A DNA stretch of 64,000 nt from Omphalotus guepiniiformis. Lineage: Eukaryota > Basidiomycota > Agaricomycetes > Agaricales > Omphalotaceae. Where the stretch lies: assembly GCA_028554645.1 (NCBI GenBank), contig JAQOOI010000073.1, forward strand, positions 806,001-870,000, read 5' to 3'. A program made the translations under genes and the position numbers. The notes beneath the pieces are model-generated. The model ran no database searches, was not told the origin of the DNA, and was given only the letters and a program-made list of their open reading frames with translations. Numbering within the stretch: position 1 is the first letter of the stretch; every line of letters starts with the position of its first letter. Shown in pieces: positions 58,501-64,000 of the stretch.

Positions 58501-59992
58501 ACTTTGCTGGAGCTCGAGGATTTGACAGCAGCTAATTCTCTTTCTCTCTCTTTCTCTCTCTCGGGCGCCTTTCGTTTTCTCTTCTGGGGTAGCAAGGATT
58601 CTCGAGAATTACTTGTTACAAGGTCATGTTTGCGTTTGCCTTTCATATCGCCAGTGGGCGTTCCAACTCGGTGGTGTCGACTTTCTTCCGCAGCAGTGGC
58701 AGTATCATCCAACAGCGACTGACTTCTTTCTGGCATAAAGATCCTAAAGTCTGACCGTAAATCCGGCGCATCCTTAAATAGCCTTGCTATCTGCTTCGAG
58801 ACTTCTTCCTAGAGTACAAAGGAATGAATTGACAACAACTTGAAAGAAAACGTGGTCTATACCTCATCGATAGTATCAGGGGCGTGATGATATCGTGATA
58901 AGATATCTAGAAATTGCCTGTAGGTTTCTGGATCGCAACGTTGTTTGATCTTCTGGACATATGCCACTGCAGGTTCTATTGCTTGTGGCTGACTGTGTTG
59001 CAGCTGCAGCATGGTGGTTGGGTCTGGTGTCCCTCGATGACTTGACGGGTGTAAACCACGTTCCGAGTGCCTTACTAAATATCGAATTAGAACAAAGGAA
59101 GTGAAACAACCCGCGAATTTACCAGGTGGTTCCACAGGTTCATCCGACCACATGAAGGAGCCCTTTCGAAGATTGCCGGTGGTTTCCATTGTCGTACCTC
59201 TCGGGGTAGTGACAGTGATGTGATTGGCATCGACCGAGCACTCGATACGATAGCCTGCAGGAAGAAATGTGTTGAATCCTTGAATCAACGAAGGATGACC
59301 CTGGAACAGTGCAGAAACACGTTTTATGACGCCGGGAGTATCGATTCTGCGGGAGAAACCAAGTAGTCGTATCCACCAATAAAGGGCACCCAGAATACTC
59401 ACTGCTGACTCTTGAACTCCTTCATTATATCCAGAAAATGATTATAGACGTCAGGTTGATCATGAAACTTGTTCTTGACTGCATCTAGATAGCTCAGAGC
59501 ATCTGTAACGTTCAACGGCCTTTCCGAAGGACCGTTGCCGTGTGGGGAGGATTCGTCCAAAGGCATTGGCTGAGGAGTAGTAGAAAGCTGGGGCCGTTCA
59601 ACTTCCATAGGAGTTGGCCGGCGAGATATAACAGCAGACTCCGGATGAAGTGACTCTTCCGTAGGTCCGACAAGCATCGGTGAGACCGGTCGATCTGCAA
59701 TTTCCTCCTTCTTCTCCGTAGCCATAGTACCACTGGTAAGTACGGCATTTGAGGCTAAACTCTCCTTCTCATTCTCCTCCTTCGTAGTCCTCTCAACCTC
59801 CTTTGTTCCCGATATTGGTTTTTTCGCGGGTTCGGCGCTTTCCTTAACAGCAATGGCCTGCAATGACGTGGGCGCCTGATTACCCTCAGTTTTCTGCTGG
59901 ACAGCAGGAGAAGGAGGCTGGTCGGAAGCTGCAGGGGTCTTTTTATCCGACTCGGTTGTCGTCTGATTTATTTCTGCATCATCGTCGGCCAT
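55508..59992 (-). CDS. sin3: Sin3-type transcriptional corepressor scaffold
   Basis: Traced exons are 59992-59403, 59346-59123, 59074-58863, 58808-58503, 58452-57976 and 57920-56724. They continue from 56660 through several short exons to the stop at 55508, for roughly 1,250-1,300 aa. The N-terminus ([10 protein letters not shown]...) is disordered. Three paired amphipathic helix domains follow: PAH1 ([19 protein letters not shown] ... [11 protein letters not shown]), PAH2 ([20 protein letters not shown] ...) and PAH3 ([20 protein letters not shown] ...). The HDAC-interaction region begins [19 protein letters not shown]. The Sin3 C-terminal domain carries [14 protein letters not shown] and [20 protein letters not shown]. 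Sin3 holds Rpd3-type histone deacetylases and is recruited by repressors through the PAH domains. Every landmark is present and no disruption was seen. Confidence 0.97.
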
Positions 59993-62167
59993 GGCAGAGG
60001 AGAAAGGTCAGTGAACGTTGATAGCAATGAGCGAAAAGTCGAAGGAGTCGTTGGTCCGTGCGCACTCTGCACGTGTAAATACATTACGTAACTCGTTGAT
60101 CGAGAACAGATCTGATGAGGTTCGCGATATCTTTCTTCAACCACAGCAGACCGAAAGCCGCGACACTCTCTACACACAAGATCGCACCGTCTCTATTTGC
60201 GAGTGGGCTAAGGTCTGAGAAGATGCTTCCTTGATTGGCTATAGCCGAGCCTGGCTTTAAAAGCTGAGCAACGTATCAGAAATCCGCTAGGGCTCTTGTT
60301 CAACCCCCGAAGATCTTTGTCTTGATACAAGCAGTGACCTGTGCGATGCACAGACTGAGATAGATTTTTTTTGTTCGCATTTTGGGTGGCCAACCACGTC
60401 CGACCTTCGGTCGGCCGCTTTTGGCTTCAGTAAACTAAATTCCAGGTGAAAATACATGATGCCAGCCGCACCCGACCTCCAGTTGGCTGCTCCTGGTTCC
60501 TGCTAGCTTAAAATAGTAATGATATGATTTCTGTAATTCTCCAATATATGATGAAGAAAAAATCTGAAATGCTGAAACAGAAAGCTGAAAACAACTTTGA
60601 AGAACTGAAAGACATTGATTCGAGCAATTCCCGTTCAAGCCATGTGCGAGTATCCGAAACAGGAAGTTGATTACATAATTTATCAAAAGACAAAAAACCG
60701 TCGTCTTTTGTATAGATGATGAAGTGAGGGGCAAGAATACCTAGCTTGGAATTCGCTAGCTTGGAATTCGTTGCGAAGACTGGGTGGCTTCATCTACGTC
60801 CCCTTCAGTTGCTCTTTCGTGCGCCAATGCGCCCCTCTTTGGAGCGGCGCTGGGAGGCTTAGCTCTTACATTATTGTGTCGGGGCAGCCTCTCTTGTTCG
60901 TGTCTCGGGCATGGATCTGCACGCATTGACTTACGTCTGCGTGCAATGTCAACATCGCTATGTTTACGATGGAAGATGAAGGCCAACCAGACCTCTGCCT
61001 GAAGGCTATAGTGCACGTCATGCATATAGCTGCGTACTTAGGAACATACGCTTTAATAGCCAAGGCTTACAACATGTACCTTGCTTTGGCCCTATTGTTC
61101 TATACGCATATGCAGACGTGTGTATGTCAAGTTATCATGGAGAAGCCCGGTAGGCCCCGTCACTATAGACCATTCGTACCATCTCGATGTTGATCAGGTG
61201 CACGAGGAGGAGCTGTATGTAGGAACGAGTTTGTAGCCGCCCTCTAGTGCACTTCGCGGCTCATGATTCGTCAATCTGTGTCACGAACAGGTTTGACCAT
61301 GTAACTCGATTCAGACTACTCTTGGTCTGCTGTGTCTTCTCAAATTTTCACTGTATTTCCTCTCTTCGGAGAGTGTAACGATGTGTTGTTGAGTTTTCAG
61401 GTGAGCTGCTCCGAGTGTTTATATGCTTGCTACGTACTTATTCAGTGTGTTTTCCCTGTCATTAGGTGTACATAAGTTTTATATAATGTAAATAAGGATT
61501 CCGAGTCCGCATAACGTCTTTTCGCTTCAGAAATGCACTTTTTTAAAGCATGCACGTCAAACTATGTTTTACTCGCTTCATATCGCGTCAAAGTGAAGTG
61601 ATTGCTTCTAAACCGGGTCTTACTGACATCTTACAGTAAATTGTACGGAATACTTGAACAATGTCCAGCTTTGACCGAACCGGTTTTCGAGCTTCAAATT
61701 TCATTGCATTTGACTCATACCGCCTCGAATATCGAATATGCACCCCTCTGCTATGGTCTCCGCCCTCCTAGGCTAGGATCATGCACTGCGCGGAAAGAAT
61801 TTTGGCTGTATGTCTCGCGGATACAAAGGTCACGCTGCCTGCCGCTCTATACTCGTTTAGTTTAATATATTGGCCAAGCTCGGCACTGCATATCCAATTT
61901 CATGAAGACGCCAGTGTCCAGTCACTCTTTCGAATACCTTTGCCAAGTCCGCGAAGTAGCAACCAGTCCCGACGTACAGCGTCTTTGTCTTACGACACTG
62001 GTTGTATTGCAGTGAGCGATGAAGAGTTCTAATGCACACTGAATGCCGAGGGGTATAAAGACCACGACTTCTCTCCTGGTAAGCCATCATCGAGCTCATC
62101 GACACATCTCACTTCGACTTCTTCAATACATTCACATTAACCTCTTCTCTATACATCCTCCTCTATC
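59993..62167. other. Intergenic region
   Basis: About 2.2 kb without a recognised gene between the start of Sin3 and the small secreted protein. It contains a 15-bp tandem duplication at 60741-60770 (CTAGCTTGGAATTCG twice). A short open region at 60780-61190 appears on both strands without motifs. The last few hundred bases are the promoter of the secreted-protein gene. Confidence 0.55.
60741..60770. repeat. 15-bp tandem duplication
   Basis: CTAGCTTGGAATTCG occurs twice in direct succession at 60741-60755 and 60756-60770. No function is evident. Confidence 0.9.
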
Positions 62168-62978
62168 ATGATGTTCACACCCACTGTCTTCTCAGGCTTC
62201 ATCATAGCTCTGCTCACAAGCTCATCCATCGTCGGCGCATCTCCCACTAGCACTCTCTCCCCACAACAAGTCCGACGAGCACTCAGTGCCCGCAAGTCGG
62301 CCCGGGGGGATCCCAACGACGCTTGTGGCAAGCCAGAGGAACCCAAGCCAGAAGAACCCACTGGCAACGCTTGTTATCCCAATTTCTTCGGTGAAGGTGT
62401 CTCCATCACCAACTATGGTGGCCAACCACTCGAGTGGGGTGTCACTCCCGCTGCAACCAATGGTGCTGTTCTTGGAAGCTCGAGTTTCCGTGGATTCGAA
62501 AAGTCTGATTGGCATGTCCAGCAAGATGGGAAGTATCCGACACATTATATCATCAAGTAAGTTCCCCCTCCCTCCCATTACCAGATGAGAATTCTCGTAC
62601 TGATCGTACCATCCGATATTCGTAGAGATGTCGACAACAACAACCTTGCCGTTGAATTCGAGAGTTCGTGGACTAATCTCGACCTTGGTACCGCTTCTGA
62701 CAGTGGGAACGATATGTGAGTGTCCTCAATCGCTCCGTCGTCTTTATACACCCATCGCTAATATGCATAACGAATCTTCTAGCGATCAACTATTCGAGAT
62801 CGCCTGTTTGAACTGTTACCAGCAGGGACCCCCCGGGAGTATCCTTGCTGACTACTGCCTCATCTCTCCGCTCAGCACGAACGCCGCTGGCTGCGTTGAG
62901 ATGACCCCCGGGAATCCATTGAGCGTCGGTTCTTGCGATACTATCAATGAATATCAGATCTTCCGATTCGTTTCGTAA
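62168..62978 (+). CDS. Small secreted protein, possibly beta-trefoil
   Basis: Exons are 62168-62556, 62626-62715 and 62783-62978 (675 nt, 224 aa), with introns GTAAGT...CGTAG and GTGAGT...TCTAG. A second ATG follows immediately at 62171. A signal peptide (FSGFIIALLTSSSIVGASP) leads into a short Pro/Glu linker (GKPEEPKPEEP). The mature part has six cysteines and segments spaced like a beta-trefoil: YPNFFGEGVSITNYGGQPLE, FEIACLNC, DYCLISPLSTNAAGCVEM and a final NEYQIFRF, similar to the QxW/QxF ends of ricin-B repeats. This would fit a carbohydrate-binding secreted protein. The family is one I associate with agarics but cannot name. It looks intact. Confidence 0.8.
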
Positions 62979-64000
62979 TCAGGACTCAGAGACGGTATAC
63001 CTTACAATTTCCCGCTTGGGATGATATTGTTGATGAGACGGACTTACTTATACGGACTTGAAATGGGAGTGTATTTTACTATAGGGTTGTCTTCTTGTTA
63101 TGCTACAGACTACAAATGGACTTGAATGCATTGATTTTGATGTATATCCAGCTTTTGAGCTGCGCTGCCAGGACTCTTATAACTCGAGCGAGGTCACTGC
63201 CAAGGGGAGAAACTGAGCAGTCCGTTAACGGTTGAGGTATTTATTTTTCGATATAGGACCTTACCTCTCTCGGCTTGTCCCCACATCCTTTTCCCACATT
63301 CTTTCCATACACAGACCGTTCGCACCCCGTCGAGAGTCTTGCCGCTTCGGAGAGACTCCCGTTGTTAGCTCCCTCATGCAGGTCCAATGCTGAGATCGAC
63401 AGTGTTGAGAGAGCAGGATGGCCCACGCTGGTTGTGTCGTTCGTCACACTTGAGTGAAGGTAACGAAGAGAGAGGATGCCGGGACAGACGTGCAACACAA
63501 AGGAAATTCGATTCTGGTGCAGGGTGCAAGCCGCTAGATGAGCGTTCCTCCGGTGCGTCGACGATTAATTCAGAGATCCTTTGAGACCTAAATGAAAGTA
63601 ATTCTTTTGAAGTTCGTTGTTTCTACTTTGACGTTTGACGGTTGCGTGAGTCCCAGAATTGCCGCCAGTGAAACTCATGACGGGAGAAACGAGATTGCAG
63701 ACTGAGGCTGGATGCGGTAGAGTTGCAAGCATCAGCGCTAAACGGGCGCTTGGTCAAAGTTCTTTTTCTGTCCACCTTCGACTTCATTGGTAAGTCCATG
63801 AACAGTCTGTTTTCAAGCATACTAAGAGTGGGTGAATGCGAGCTAGTAGTCTCGTGTTATGATTAGTTTGTATACCAGAACTGCTGCTCGCAGCAGTCCA
63901 TGGCCCAACTCTACAAGTACATCCATACTACATTTACAGGTGAATTTGTGCGGACTTGTTGTGATACATAAGATATATTGTACCTGTCGGGGTAGTGACA
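62979..64000. other. 3' flank to window end, no gene recognised
   Basis: About 1 kb after the secreted-protein gene. A minus-strand open frame at 63241-63498 (ending near REVRSYIEK) may be the 3' part of an unrecognised gene, but it shows no motif. Nothing else can be supported. Confidence 0.45.

Noticed and set aside
60404..60420. Perfect 6-bp hairpin CCGACCTTCGGTCGG
   Set aside because: It is short, isolated, and not followed by a T-run or placed at a gene end; chance occurrence is likely.

Overview
The window reads as nuclear DNA of a filamentous basidiomycete, most likely an agaricomycete (mushroom). Coding regions are interrupted by many 49-80 nt introns with GTRNGY donors, CTNAN branch sites and YAG acceptors. 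Several predicted proteins belong to families I know mainly from agarics: F-box/LRR proteins with an ELVSYICSLA-type start, a nucleotidyltransferase-like family, and a family with the motifs LLPKRHGYPLWIPEP and AITHDDEW. Housekeeping genes anchor the window: histone H4, a Mrs2-type mitochondrial Mg2+ channel, the Sin3 corepressor and two tRNA-Val genes.

Layout. 1-4391 is a near-perfect inverted repeat: two 2,151-bp arms around an 89-bp AT-rich spacer, with one mismatch seen. Each arm carries the same gene, for a nuclear-looking protein with a GRF-like zinc ribbon and a SUMO-interacting motif; the left copy runs off the window. 4974-9083 holds a convergent MULE-like transposase-family gene. 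9.4-10.7 kb has a small C2H2 gene, a mini HMG-box gene and an intron-containing tRNA-Val(CAC). 10.9-20.1 kb, all on the minus strand, has a Cdc24-type CH / pseudokinase / C1 protein, an agaric-specific unknown and a single-pass surface protein.

20.1-39.1 kb is a graveyard of inverted segmental copies. It holds CHAT-domain and TPR relics, three copies of a C2H2 zinc-finger gene (one intact, one frameshifted, one truncated), three broken Crinkler/RHS-like copies, a histone H4 fragment and a decayed copy of the surface-protein gene. One CHAT relic carries a 1,168-bp hAT-like element, which itself carries a 582-bp MITE. Both have 8-bp target duplications, and a paralogous empty site lies at about 30.39 kb. 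Intact histone H4 (26.1 kb), a four-TM membrane protein (26.9-28.3 kb) and tRNA-Val(TAC) sit within this zone.

39.2-46.2 kb, plus strand, has a secreted sedolisin (S53) peptidase, a repeat-rich 951-aa protein and an F-box/LRR protein. 48.1-50.1 kb has the Mrs2 gene, which lacks one expected splice acceptor. 50.8-51.6 kb has a nucleotidyltransferase-like gene. 51.6-55.5 kb has nothing I recognise. 55.5-60.0 kb is Sin3. 62.2-63.0 kb encodes a small secreted protein. All exon structures were worked out by hand from splice signals and reading-frame continuity, and family calls come from motif recognition without database searches.
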